Below are positions 52,383 through 61,712 of a stretch of 64,000 bases of DNA, in pieces. The stretch's first letter is position 1; each line of letters begins with the position of its first letter. The stretch is from the NCBI GenBank assembly GCA_022821585.1, contig JAJEDI010000075.1, positions 81,448 through 145,447 on the forward strand. Reading direction: 5' to 3'. Below the pieces are notes generated by a model that saw only the letters and a list, made by a program, of their open reading frames with translations, did no database searches and was not told the origin of the DNA. This DNA comes from Caldilineaceae bacterium (lineage in GTDB: Bacteria; Chloroflexota; Anaerolineae; Caldilineales; Caldilineaceae). Position numbers and translations under genes: made by a program.

Positions 52383-53543
52383 ATGTCGACTCTTCCGCCT
52401 TCTGCCCCACACGCTCATCGCCCGAGAGTGGCACTGCTTACCCTAGAATTTCCTCCCCGCATCGGTGGAATGCAGCAGTATCTCTTCGAAATATGCAGGC
52501 GCCTCGGACATGAATTCAATCTCACCGTTGTACATCCAGCCGGCGACCCTTCACAGATCGACGGAGAACCATTTCAACTGGTCTCCTTCGCAAAAGATGG
52601 TAGCGGCTATATATCGAGTCGAACGGAATCCTCTATACCCCCAGGCTCTGGCCTGCGAATGACCTGGCGCCTCGCCCGCCAGTTAGCGAGACTGCATCCC
52701 CACCTCACGGTAGTTGGCCACGCGCACCCTCGCCTTCTGCTCCCCGCCGCAGTGCACAGGGGGCGGTACATCGCCTTGGCATATGGAAACGACTTCGAAG
52801 CGGCGCAGTTGCATTGGCACGCCCCCATCTTCAATCGCCTCCTCGCAAGCGCTCATTCGCTGGTGACAATCTCCCGCGCCAACGCGCAACGCCTTCAGGA
52901 CTTGGGTTTGCCACCCCCCGAGGTTCTCTACCCCGGGACACATCCGGATCGATTTGTGCCGCCTGCTGTGCTCCCTACAGGACCTCCAGTTCTCTTGACC
53001 GTGGCGCGTCTTGTGCACCGCAAAGGTATAGACATAGTTCTACTTACGTTGCCCTCACTGCTGGACAGGACTCCCGATCTCCAATACTGGATCGTAGGAA
53101 ATGGCCCCGAACGCGCTTCGCTTGAACAACAGGCTCAGGAACTGGGAGTTCTTCACGCAGTACGTTTTGTGGGGGAGGTATCTGACACAGAACTCCCAGA
53201 GATATACAGGCGAGCCACTGCCTTTGTAATGCCTTCACGAGCAGACTATCATGCCGGCAGCGTCGAGGGCTTTGGCATCGTCTACCTCGAAGCCAGCGCC
53301 AGCGGCCTGCCCGTCGTCGCAGCGCGCAGCCGCGGAGCCGCCGAAGCGGTGCTCGAAAACGAATCGGGGATTCTCGTTCCTCCCGATGACCCTCCTGCGT
53401 TGGCTGAGGCCCTTCTACGACTCCTTAATAACGCCGAAATGAGACAAAGGATGGGCCGCGCCGGCCGCCGTTGGGTCGAAAACGAAATGAACTGGGATCG
53501 AGTCGGACGCCAGTTCCTGTCCATCATCGAGCGCGCCCTATGA
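52383..53543 (+). CDS. Glycosyltransferase family 4 protein
   Basis: Predicted 386-aa GT-B enzyme. FPPRIGGMQQYLFEICRRLG is the typical N-terminal acceptor loop; donor-half features are TVARLVHRKGIDIVLLTLPS and FGIVYLEASASGLPVVAAR, with the conserved Glu. It starts 11 bp after the previous stop, and its stop overlaps the start of the next gene (ATGA). It probably adds one residue in the same glycan as its neighbours; which sugar is unknown. Confidence 0.86.
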   Translation: MSTLPPSAPHAHRPRVALLTLEFPPRIGGMQQYLFEICRRLGHEFNLTVVHPAGDPSQIDGEPFQLVSFAKDGSGYISSRTESSIPPGSGLRMTWRLARQLARLHPHLTVVGHAHPRLLLPAAVHRGRYIALAYGNDFEAAQLHWHAPIFNRLLASAHSLVTISRANAQRLQDLGLPPPEVLYPGTHPDRFVPPAVLPTGPPVLLTVARLVHRKGIDIVLLTLPSLLDRTPDLQYWIVGNGPERASLEQQAQELGVLHAVRFVGEVSDTELPEIYRRATAFVMPSRADYHAGSVEGFGIVYLEASASGLPVVAARSRGAAEAVLENESGILVPPDDPPALAEALLRLLNNAEMRQRMGRAGRRWVENEMNWDRVGRQFLSIIERAL

Positions 53544-54700
53544 CACCAAGCCCCGTACTCTTCATCGACCACGCTGATGCCCTAGGCGGCGCCGAAAGAA
53601 GCCTCCTCCTCCTCATGACCTTCCTGGACCGCAATCGATGGCAACCGCATCTGATTGCACCCCCCGGTCAGCTTGCAAAAGAGGCGGTGGCTGCAGGGCA
53701 TCCGGTGCACGTCCAGTCGCTGCCGCGGCTCCGCGGCTCCTCCCGTAGTCTGCTCGATCTGTGGAAACAGGCCCGGCGCATTTCAAAGACAGCCCGCGAA
53801 ATCGGCGCTGCAATAATCCACAGCAATACGGTTCGCGCCACCGCCTACGCTTCACTGGCCGCTCGCCTCGCGTCAGTTCCTCTGGTCTGGCACATGCGCG
53901 ACTTCTGGCTCTCGGAGGCCGAGCCATCCTCCAAATGGGCCGACCGAACGGGCAAATCCATCTTCTGTGCCCTGGCCAGTCGTGTCATCACAAATTCCCA
54001 TGCCGTCGCCGAACACCTGCCTTGCTCCACCCGGGCATCGGTTCTCCACAACGGCATCGACCTGGCTCACTTTGATCTGGCCCACAACACTGCCCATAAC
54101 AAAGCCTGCATTTGCCAAGCCGCCGGCTTCCCTGTCGATGCCCCCATAGTCGGCATGGTAGGCAGAACGCGGCCCTGGAAAGGCCAGGACACATTCTTGC
54201 ACATGGCGCTTCAGCTAGCTGAACAGGTGCCGGAGTGCCGCTTCCTGATAGTCGGCGGCGACCCTTTCGGCGTACAGGACGACTATGAGGCACACCTGCT
54301 GGCCCTGGGCTCACAACCCAGCCTTGCCGACCGCGTGCACTGGTCCGGTCAGCTCGACGACGTACGACCTGCCCTGGCCGCAATCGACCTGTATGTACAT
54401 CCGGGCGCGCCCGAACCCTTCGGCTTGGTCAATATCGAGGCAATGGCCATGGGCAAACCGGTCGTCGCCTTTGCCCACGGCGCTCTTCCAGAAATCGTGC
54501 TGCACGAAGAGACCGGGCTGCTCGTCGCACCCGGCGACGCGGCTGCTCTGACCGCATCCGTCTCGCGCCTCCTCAGAGATCCCGAAAAGTACCACAGCAT
54601 GGGTCGGGCAGGCCGGCTTCGCGTAGAAGAACACTTCCGAATCGAACGCACCGTGAACCAACTCGAAGGGCTCTATCAGGAGTTGGTCGGGAATGTCTAG
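53540..54700 (+). CDS. Glycosyltransferase family 4 protein
   Basis: Predicted 386-aa GT-B enzyme. The N-terminal DHADALGGAERSLLLLMTFL is the typical loop. The donor half contains MVGRTRPWKGQDTFLHMALQ and PEPFGLVNIEAMAMGKPVVA, including the catalytic Glu. The ATG at 53540 forms a 4-bp ATGA overlap with the preceding stop, giving tight translational coupling; the longer reading from 53471 is rejected. Acceptor and donor are unknown. Confidence 0.86.
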   Translation: MTPSPVLFIDHADALGGAERSLLLLMTFLDRNRWQPHLIAPPGQLAKEAVAAGHPVHVQSLPRLRGSSRSLLDLWKQARRISKTAREIGAAIIHSNTVRATAYASLAARLASVPLVWHMRDFWLSEAEPSSKWADRTGKSIFCALASRVITNSHAVAEHLPCSTRASVLHNGIDLAHFDLAHNTAHNKACICQAAGFPVDAPIVGMVGRTRPWKGQDTFLHMALQLAEQVPECRFLIVGGDPFGVQDDYEAHLLALGSQPSLADRVHWSGQLDDVRPALAAIDLYVHPGAPEPFGLVNIEAMAMGKPVVAFAHGALPEIVLHEETGLLVAPGDAAALTASVSRLLRDPEKYHSMGRAGRLRVEEHFRIERTVNQLEGLYQELVGNV

Positions 54701-54744
54701 AGGACGTCTTATCCGTTAACGGCCAACATCTGGCGCCATACCCT

Positions 54745-55869
54745 ATGAGAGTACTGCTGCTGTACAAGGACTACTACCCGGTCGTCGGCGGGATCGAGAA
54801 CCACATCCGCCTGCTTGCCCGCGGCCTGCGAGCCGAAGGCCTTGACGCCCGCGTCCTCGTCACCAATACCGGACCGGAAACCGTAAACCAGCCCATCGAC
54901 GGCGTTCCCGTTACCAAGACGGGACGTCAAGCCCACCTCCTTTCCACCCCTATCAGCCTGTCCTTTTTCGCCGAACTGCGCCGCCAGACACAGTCGGCCG
55001 ACCTCGTTCATCTCCACGCGCCCTACCCGCCTGCCGAGCTGGGTCAACTTCTGCTGGGTCGGGGCAGACCGGCCGTGCTCAGCTATCACAGCGACATTAT
55101 TCGCCAGAAGCGGACGGGACAGCTCTATGCCCCTCTACTGATGAAGGTCCTGCAACGCGCCGCACTGGTCGCAGCTTCCAGTCCCGCGTACATCGAGTCT
55201 TCTCCCTTCCTGCAGCGCGTGCGCAACAAGTGCCGCGTGATCCACTACGGCATTGACACAAAGCGCTTTGAGGAGACCGAACAGATTCAGGAAGATGCAC
55301 AGCAGCTGCGCAGTCGTTTCGGCGAGCTGCCCCTCCTGCTCTTCATCGGCCGACTGCGCCATTACAAAGGTGTCGACGTGTTGATCCGGGCCATGCACGA
55401 CATCCGCGCCAGGCTGCTGATAATCGGGACGGGTCCAATGCAGGAGGCGTGGCAAAATCTGGCGCAGGCGCAAAACCTGACCGACAAAGTCTTATTCTTG
55501 GGCGACGCTTCGGAGAGAGAAGCTCTCGCCGCCCGTTACGCAGCCGACCTGTTCGTGCTGCCGTCCACCAATCGCGCCGAGGCACTGGGCATCGTGCAGC
55601 TGGAGGCGATGGCCTGTGGCCTGCCTGTCGTCTGCACCGAGCTCGGAACCGGCACATCCTACGTCAACCGCGACGGCGCCACCGGTCTGGTTGTGCCGCC
55701 CAACGACCCGCGCGCGTTGGCCGTGGCTGTCAACAGGTTGCTCGCGAGTCCAGCCCTGCGCGCGAAGATGGGAGTCGAAGGTCGCCGGCGAGTCAGAAGC
55801 GAATTCTCACTCAAGGAGATGGTCAACAAAACCATCACCTTCTATGAAGACGCGCTTAGTCAGGGCTGA
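54745..55869 (+). CDS. Glycosyltransferase family 4 protein
   Basis: Predicted 374-aa GT-B enzyme: LLYKDYYPVVGGIENHIRLL at the N-terminus, then FIGRLRHYKGVDVLIRAM and LPSTNRAEALGIVQLEAMAC in the donor half. The Glu pair of the E-x7-E motif is visible. It lies 44 bp after the previous gene. The layout resembles mannosyl- or glucosyltransferases of capsule clusters, but sugar specificity is not readable from sequence. Confidence 0.86.
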   Translation: MRVLLLYKDYYPVVGGIENHIRLLARGLRAEGLDARVLVTNTGPETVNQPIDGVPVTKTGRQAHLLSTPISLSFFAELRRQTQSADLVHLHAPYPPAELGQLLLGRGRPAVLSYHSDIIRQKRTGQLYAPLLMKVLQRAALVAASSPAYIESSPFLQRVRNKCRVIHYGIDTKRFEETEQIQEDAQQLRSRFGELPLLLFIGRLRHYKGVDVLIRAMHDIRARLLIIGTGPMQEAWQNLAQAQNLTDKVLFLGDASEREALAARYAADLFVLPSTNRAEALGIVQLEAMACGLPVVCTELGTGTSYVNRDGATGLVVPPNDPRALAVAVNRLLASPALRAKMGVEGRRRVRSEFSLKEMVNKTITFYEDALSQG

Positions 55870-55932
55870 GAGGCAGCCCTGAATTCCAATTTCTCCCTCT
55901 ATTCTTCCTGTTCATTCTCTTCCCGCCGTCAA

Positions 55933-57096
55933 ATGAGCCGCTATATTCTCGATGCCCGCACCGCAGTGCCCCGCTTCCCTGGCATCGGCCGCTACGTCAG
56001 CAATCTCGCCTCGGCTTTGCCTCCCCAATTGACTGCCGGCGAGGAACTGACCTTGCTCGAAAGCCCGGCAACCGCCGAACCCGCACTAACATCAGCCCGC
56101 GCCCTGGAACAGGAGGGAGCATGCCAAATTCCGGGTAAGACGATCATCGCGACCGCCACACCATTCGACATCCGCCAGCAGTGGCGCATCCCACCCCTGC
56201 TCAAGCGACTCCAGGCTGACCGCGAGGCCCTCTACCACAGCCCCTACTACCTCATGCCGTACCGCACCGGTCTGCCCACCCTCCTTACCTTCTACGACAT
56301 CATCCCCCTCAGATTCCCCAAGGCCGTTCCAGCCCGCGCCAGGCTCTTCTTCCGCCTGGCTGCAACCCTCGCCCTGCGCGCCGCTGACCGCGTCGTCGCC
56401 ATCTCCGAGGCTGCTCGCGACGACCTTACGAGCCACTTTCGCGTCCCTGCATCCAAAGTCAGCGTCACTTCTTTAGCCGCCGGCGCCAGCTATCGTCCTC
56501 AACCACCCGCTGAAGTCGCCCGCGTACGCGACGCCTACCGCTTGCCTGGCGAATTCATCCTCTATCTCGGTATCAACAAACCCCACAAAAATCTGCCCGC
56601 ACTTGTCGACGCCTACGCACAGACAGCCTCACCCCACATGCCTCCACTCGTCATCGCCGGCGCCTGGGATATCCGCTACCCGCAACCCCAACAACACGCC
56701 GCCCGCCGCCAACTCGGTGACGCCGTCCGCTTCCTCGGTCCCGTGGCCGAACGCGACCTGCCCGCGCTCTACAGCGCCGCGACGCTGTTCATCTTCCCCA
56801 GTCTCTACGAAGGGTTTGGCCTTCCCGTCCTCGAAGCGATGGCCTGTGGAACGCCGGTAGCCTGCTCAAACACCCCCAGCCTGACGGAGGTCGCGGGCGA
56901 CGCAGCCCTCCTCTTCGACCCCCATTCCGTAACCGAGATCAGGGACGCGATGGCCGAACTCATCGAAGACGGTGTTCAACGCGCTCGGCGCGCCGAGCAG
57001 GGACTGGCACGCGCCCGCCGCTACAGTTGGCAGGCCACCGCCGCCGCTACCCTCCGCTGCTATCGTGAAATGCTGGGATTGCCGCTCGAAGACTGA
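55933..57096 (+). CDS. Glycosyltransferase family 4 protein
   Basis: Predicted 387-aa GT-B enzyme. YILDARTAVPRFPGIGRYVS at the N-terminus resembles that of the enzyme at 47208 (VVLDAGPAVHQSAGLARYTE), so the two may be a paralogous pair at the ends of the cluster. Donor-half features are YLGINKPHKNLPALVDAY and FPSLYEGFGLPVLEAMACGT. It starts 63 bp after the preceding gene and is the last plus-strand gene of the cluster; coaX is convergent 29 bp away. Confidence 0.86.
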   Translation: MSRYILDARTAVPRFPGIGRYVSNLASALPPQLTAGEELTLLESPATAEPALTSARALEQEGACQIPGKTIIATATPFDIRQQWRIPPLLKRLQADREALYHSPYYLMPYRTGLPTLLTFYDIIPLRFPKAVPARARLFFRLAATLALRAADRVVAISEAARDDLTSHFRVPASKVSVTSLAAGASYRPQPPAEVARVRDAYRLPGEFILYLGINKPHKNLPALVDAYAQTASPHMPPLVIAGAWDIRYPQPQQHAARRQLGDAVRFLGPVAERDLPALYSAATLFIFPSLYEGFGLPVLEAMACGTPVACSNTPSLTEVAGDAALLFDPHSVTEIRDAMAELIEDGVQRARRAEQGLARARRYSWQATAAATLRCYREMLGLPLED

Positions 57097-57125
57097 GGGA
57101 GACGAAGCAGCAAGAGTCCTCAGCT

Positions 57126-57956
57126 TCATCCTGCATTGAGCCGGTACACGGTGCGGATTCCTGCCAGCGTCAGCCAGGGATCGTAATGGTCGATCGAGCT
57201 TGCCAGCGGGGTAATAACGTGCCCCAGCCCACCTGTGGAAACGACCGTGACAGAGGAATCCAACTCGAGACGGATGCGGGTAAGCAGCCCTTCAACCAGT
57301 CCTGCGTAGCCCAGGACAATCCCCGACCGCAGAGCCTCGTCGGTGTCGCGGCCGATTGCCGAGGAGGGAGGCCTAAAGTCGACCCCGTTCGAGGCCGGCG
57401 AGAGATTCCCAAACACATCGGACAGCTCAGCCAGGCCGGGGGCGCCGACCCTCAGCGACTCCGCCGCAGTAGCAAGGCCCGGTGCAATGGCCCCGCCGCG
57501 GAATCGCCCATCTTCGTCCACCACGTTGAACGTCGTCGCCGTGCCGAAATCAACGGCGACCGCCGCGCCCTTCGTTCGCTCCCGCACGGCAGCGGCGTCG
57601 ACAAGCCTGTCCATCCCCACCTGATCGGGGTTCCTCACGTCCAGCGTCAGACCCAGGTCCATGCGCTGGTGAAGCTCCAGCGGTTCGAGTTCAAGGATCT
57701 CCCCAAGCACGCCGCGCCACAACTCGGTTAACGGCGCCACCACGCTGCACAAGGCCGCGCCTTCAAAGTCCTGCGCGCCAAACCCCTTCTGCCGCAAGAG
57801 TTGGCGAAGAGACCGGTTGATCGTCTCCGACCGGCTCTGCCTGTCCGTCGGCAGACGCCAACTGGCGACCGGGGCCTCGTCCTCGCCAAAAGCGCCCAGG
57901 GCGATGCTGCTGTTTCCGATGTCGATTGTCAGAAGCATTGGAATTGTCAGAAGCAT
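57126..57956 (-). CDS. coaX: Type III pantothenate kinase
   Basis: Predicted 276-aa ASKHA-fold kinase of the first step of CoA synthesis, pantothenate phosphorylation. Key motifs are TIDIGNSSIALG (phosphate-binding loop), GMD-type VGMDRLVDAAA near the middle, AVDFGTATTFNVVDEDG with the catalytic Asp, and a later VSTGGLGHVI. It matches the usual length of about 255-260 aa plus a short N-terminal addition. Two ATGs (57956 and 57938) and an upstream TTG fall within or before an 18-bp in-frame tandem repeat (57925-57960), so the start is uncertain; neither ATG has an SD. It is the last gene of the minus-strand unit from metG. Confidence 0.88.
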   Translation of the reverse strand: MLLTIPMLLTIDIGNSSIALGAFGEDEAPVASWRLPTDRQSRSETINRSLRQLLRQKGFGAQDFEGAALCSVVAPLTELWRGVLGEILELEPLELHQRMDLGLTLDVRNPDQVGMDRLVDAAAVRERTKGAAVAVDFGTATTFNVVDEDGRFRGGAIAPGLATAAESLRVGAPGLAELSDVFGNLSPASNGVDFRPPSSAIGRDTDEALRSGIVLGYAGLVEGLLTRIRLELDSSVTVVSTGGLGHVITPLASSIDHYDPWLTLAGIRTVYRLNAG

Positions 57957-57960
57957 TGGA
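57925..57960. repeat. Perfect 2 x 18-bp tandem repeat over the coaX start
   Basis: The 18-base unit ATTGTCAGAAGCATTGGA occurs twice in direct succession (57925-57942 and 57943-57960). On the minus strand each unit contains a CAT, that is an ATG, so the duplication gives a second start codon and doubles the first residues: MLLTIP is followed by MLLTID. The 18-bp unit keeps the frame. Confidence 0.9.
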
Positions 57961-58032
57961 AGAGGGTTGAAACGGAACAAATGGGGACTTCAATGAGGGA
58001 GCTTAGACTGGCTATCGGATGCGCCGGCGAAA

Positions 58033-59979
58033 TCATCCGTCGCCGCCACTGTTTTCCTCCCTTGTCGGCGCAGCCGCCGGCTCCTCCTTCACATCCGTGA
58101 CGCCGGGAATGACCGTTCCCGGACCATACAGGAACATGGCGTTCCAGGGGCGATAGACCGATCTGATCGGGTCCTCGCGTGTCCTGCCGTTCTCGGTAAC
58201 CCTGCGCATGACGATCGCGGTCATGCCCTCCTTGGCCCACTCGACCTGCTTAATCTGTCCCGCCTCTAGTGAGGCGTCTTCTTGATAGATCGGCTCGCCG
58301 GGCTGTTCAATATCCGTGTATTCAGCCTCGCCGATCTCCACCACTCTGTCAGGCCTCGTGCCGTAAAAGCGGAAGGAGAGAACGCCTTCCTCTCGATCCA
58401 CCACAGGCTGGATCAGCAGATGCGCGCTTGTGTCATTGAGGAATCTGAGATCAACGTACGGCGTGTATATCGTCGCGTCAAAGCCGGGCTCGCCATACCA
58501 ACTGACGACGTACCCGTGATTGTGGCGCTCGAGAAACGGAAAGCCCCCTTCCAGCGCTGCCCGAAATACCGTTGTACTCACCTGGCAGACGCCTCCACCC
58601 ACGCCAACAGCCGTACGGTCACCCCAGATTATGGCCGAGTCCTCGAATCCGTTGGCTCCGCTCACCGCCTCAATCGCCGAATTGAAGCTGAAGACACCAC
58701 CTGGCGGCACCACCACGCCGACCAGTTTCTCCGCCGCGACTTCGATGTTGTAAACACGTGTGTTGCTGCTGCCCGCAAAGTAGGTGGTGCCGCTCGCGAC
58801 CAGCTCTCGGATCCCCAGTTCATTCAGTCGACCCGAATCAACCGCGGGAGGAATGGAGATGATCGGCAGCGTCCCCGTCCTCTGGTTGGTGGCCAGAGCC
58901 TTTCGAACAGCCTCAATCGTCAGGTCGACGTTCAAACGCTGGCCGGCCCTGCTATGCTGCAACACGGTCAGCGCTGACGTCGCGTCGTCAAAGCGCAAAC
59001 GCGCGTCCTGAGCAGGATAGGAAACCTGGTTCGCCCAGCCCTCCACGACGAAACGTAAAGCCTCTTCATTGAGAAAACCGGGATCTCCGCCGGGCATTAT
59101 CCTCTGCAATAACGCCGCGTCCAGCGCAAAGGCGGTCCCCGATGGTTCATGCCGCAATACGACCGGCTGCGCGGCCGCAAAACCACCCGAATTGCCTGCG
59201 GAAGCAGAGGACTCGACGCCCGCTCCGCTCTGCTGCCTGTCAGCCGTGGCGCTCTGGGGCGGGGCCGTGCTGTAAGTCTGCAAGGGCACGGTGCCGGAAT
59301 GTCCGCTAGCCAGCTGCGCCAGTATCAGCTGCGCCGTTGCCGGGACATCGACGTCCAGGCCAGGCTGCGGCGGAAGAGAGATCTCGCCAATCTGCATTGC
59401 AGGGCGACTAGGCCGTCGCACCTCAGACGCCGCCTCGCCCACGGCCTGCCGCACAACCCCTTCGCTGACAAGCACCTCCGGCCACACCGTCTGCTGGCCG
59501 TTGAAAGCCCGCCACTGGCCGAGGATACGCGCCAACAGACCACCCTGCCGCCCCACGTGATAGGCAAGGTTGACGGCACCCTCCAGGTCCGCCTCCGGCG
59601 CCAGAAGCTCTGACCCCAGTGCCCAGCGCCTGACCGCAGTTCTCGCAAGCCCAACGCCCTCTGTGGAACTGGGGCTAAGTTCAAGGAAGACGGGCGCCAG
59701 CGGATAGGGGGTCAGCTCCCTGTGTAAGCGCAGCAGCGCCGACGCACGCGTCTCACCCCCGACGGGAACGCCTGCAATGTGCACGCCGCTGAAGATGCGG
59801 TCCGTGTGCCAGAATTGCCAGCCGGCGAAGGCGCCGGCAACAGCCACGATCGCTACGCACAGCCAGATCAGAATATATTCGACGCCGCTGGGGGGCCTGC
59901 CCTGGGTTGAATTCGGGCCTGGGAGTTCCCGCACGGGTACGATCTGTCGTGCAGGGGGCAATGGGACAGTTGAACTCAT
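58033..59979 (-). CDS. VanW-family membrane-anchored protein
   Basis: Predicted 648-aa protein. One N-terminal membrane segment (about residues 34-56) anchors it, with most of the protein outside. Peptidoglycan-binding-like/YoaR-type repeats probably fill residues 70-390. The VanW domain is at about 395-560, with GGVFSFNSAIEAVSGANGFE and GVGGGVCQVSTTVFRAAL visible. The family is common in Firmicutes and Chloroflexota and is of unknown biochemical function despite the vancomycin-related name. A G5-type C-terminal region (EWAKEGMTAIVMRRVTENGR) follows. It lies 125 bp after the DUF2142-like gene. No strong SD before the ATG at 59979. Confidence 0.85.
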   Translation of the reverse strand: MSSTVPLPPARQIVPVRELPGPNSTQGRPPSGVEYILIWLCVAIVAVAGAFAGWQFWHTDRIFSGVHIAGVPVGGETRASALLRLHRELTPYPLAPVFLELSPSSTEGVGLARTAVRRWALGSELLAPEADLEGAVNLAYHVGRQGGLLARILGQWRAFNGQQTVWPEVLVSEGVVRQAVGEAASEVRRPSRPAMQIGEISLPPQPGLDVDVPATAQLILAQLASGHSGTVPLQTYSTAPPQSATADRQQSGAGVESSASAGNSGGFAAAQPVVLRHEPSGTAFALDAALLQRIMPGGDPGFLNEEALRFVVEGWANQVSYPAQDARLRFDDATSALTVLQHSRAGQRLNVDLTIEAVRKALATNQRTGTLPIISIPPAVDSGRLNELGIRELVASGTTYFAGSSNTRVYNIEVAAEKLVGVVVPPGGVFSFNSAIEAVSGANGFEDSAIIWGDRTAVGVGGGVCQVSTTVFRAALEGGFPFLERHNHGYVVSWYGEPGFDATIYTPYVDLRFLNDTSAHLLIQPVVDREEGVLSFRFYGTRPDRVVEIGEAEYTDIEQPGEPIYQEDASLEAGQIKQVEWAKEGMTAIVMRRVTENGRTREDPIRSVYRPWNAMFLYGPGTVIPGVTDVKEEPAAAPTREENSGGDG

Positions 59980-60104
59980 CTGTTTCAGTGCTTCAGAGTA
60001 GAGTCGCGGGCGATTAGGATTGCCGCAGCGGGGTCTCCAACCGCGTCCTTTCCCGAAATCGGTAATTTCAGGAACTGAAATCGCCGCAAACTGGAATCAC
60101 AATA

Positions 60105-61697
60105 TTACGAACTCAACTGAGGGACAATATACAGGAACGGTATGGCTATGTCCAGAGCAACGACCACCAGGAACAGACACGTATACAAGATCGGACGCAA
60201 ATCACCGTCACTGCGTAGCCGATTGGACGGGCCTTTGGGAGTACCACTCTGGTCCCCAGCTCCGACGGCGGCAATGAGTCGGATAACGCGGCCGGAGAGC
60301 AGCCCGTAAAGCAGCATGCCGGCGCCCGCCGTCCCGAACAGCAGCAGGGTCCACCGGTCTGCCGCTCCACCTGCCAGCGTCGTAACTGCCACATGCGCTC
60401 CGGCTCCCGCCAGTAGAACGCCCCCCGCGACGAGGCTGGCCCTTCTTTCGAACACTGTCCACCAGCCTATGGCGAAGAGCAGGCTCCAAGCCGGCAGCGC
60501 CGGAAACAGATAACGGCCCTGGTGCTGGATGAAACCTGAGTTATACCAAGCGTACGCAGCCCAAGTTGCCAGCCAAAGTAGAATCAGAGTCATGCCGGGA
60601 GTAACTAGGAAGCGTGACCACTGCCATTCAGCCCTGTCCGAATTCGCCCAAAACCGCAACAGGATGCCCACCGCTGCCAGGACCGTAAGTATGGAAAGAA
60701 TGGTATAGACACGGGCATCCATAAAGACGCCCAACCAGCCAAACACGCCCCAGAAGCTCTTGCTGGTAAACGTCCACGCCCGCTCCCAATATGCCCCCCA
60801 TCCGTTTTCTGCGATCCACGCCGCCGCTGTCGGCTGCCCCGTAACCACCGCATCGTGCCGGCTGAGCCCGAGGATATCCAGGTTCCCGTAAATTAAACTG
60901 TTTCGGATCCACCAGGGGAGACCGAGGAGCAGCGCAGGACCAGTCACCAGAACAAGCCGCTTGATCAGCTTCCCGGCCGAACTCTTGCCGGCAGACCCCG
61001 GCAAACCTGAATGAATGATGACGACGACAAGTGCGACAGGGAGGAGAAGATAAGCCGTCGCCTTTGTGAGAAAGCCAAGCCCAATCAGGATCCCGACTAC
61101 CAATAAGTGACGTGCCCCCCTGGCTTCATAGCTTTCAGCCTCCATCCGCTGCCAGCGCAACAGCGCCAGCACGGCTCCGGCGATCAACAGTTCCGCGAGG
61201 ACATCATTGTTGACCGACGCCATTAGCGCCGCGTGCATGGGCAGAAAAGCTGCAAAACCTGCCGCTCCCAGGGCGATGTGAGGCGCCCCGGCTACTGCTG
61301 CCCGCGCACAAAGGAAAACCAGCAGCACCACGCCCCCGCCCAGCACAACGCTGAAGAGCCGTAAGGCCAGCAGTCCGCCTTGGCCCATCCAGTAGAATGG
61401 AACGGCGAGCAGATAGTAGAGAGGAGGCTGATGAGACTCGTACCGGACAGGTTCTATCGAGAGGTCCGGCGGAAACTTTTCCGCCTTCAGGCGTTCGAGA
61501 TAGGCTTCGTCATAATCGCCCATCCGCAACACCGGCAACCGTCCTTCGGTCGCAACATGGGCAATGTAGTTGTAATGGGCCGGCTCGTCCGGGTTCTGCC
61601 ATGGCGGGGTCTTGACGGCGAAGAGTATGCCCAGTGCAGCATAGACGATTAGAATGGTGATCAGAACATAGGCTGTTGCGTCGAAGCCTCTTTGCAT
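60105..61697 (-). CDS. DUF2142/PMT-like multi-pass membrane protein (GT-C fold likely)
   Basis: Predicted 530-aa membrane protein with about 11-12 segments. The N-terminal PPWQNPDEPAHYNYIAHVA, with its DEP motif in the first external loop, is typical of DUF2142/dolichyl-phosphate-mannosyltransferase-like GT-C proteins. SHQPPLYYLLAVPFYW follows. It probably transfers a lipid-linked sugar on the outer side of the membrane; direct evidence is lacking. The ATG at 61697 lies 15 bp after the metG stop; a GTG at 61709 is equally possible. Given the glycan cluster nearby, it may modify the same polymer. Confidence 0.78.
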   Translation of the reverse strand: MQRGFDATAYVLITILIVYAALGILFAVKTPPWQNPDEPAHYNYIAHVATEGRLPVLRMGDYDEAYLERLKAEKFPPDLSIEPVRYESHQPPLYYLLAVPFYWMGQGGLLALRLFSVVLGGGVVLLVFLCARAAVAGAPHIALGAAGFAAFLPMHAALMASVNNDVLAELLIAGAVLALLRWQRMEAESYEARGARHLLVVGILIGLGFLTKATAYLLLPVALVVVIIHSGLPGSAGKSSAGKLIKRLVLVTGPALLLGLPWWIRNSLIYGNLDILGLSRHDAVVTGQPTAAAWIAENGWGAYWERAWTFTSKSFWGVFGWLGVFMDARVYTILSILTVLAAVGILLRFWANSDRAEWQWSRFLVTPGMTLILLWLATWAAYAWYNSGFIQHQGRYLFPALPAWSLLFAIGWWTVFERRASLVAGGVLLAGAGAHVAVTTLAGGAADRWTLLLFGTAGAGMLLYGLLSGRVIRLIAAVGAGDQSGTPKGPSNRLRSDGDLRPILYTCLFLVVVALDIAIPFLYIVPQLSS

Positions 61698-61712
61698 GGG
61701 CCCTGTCACGTG

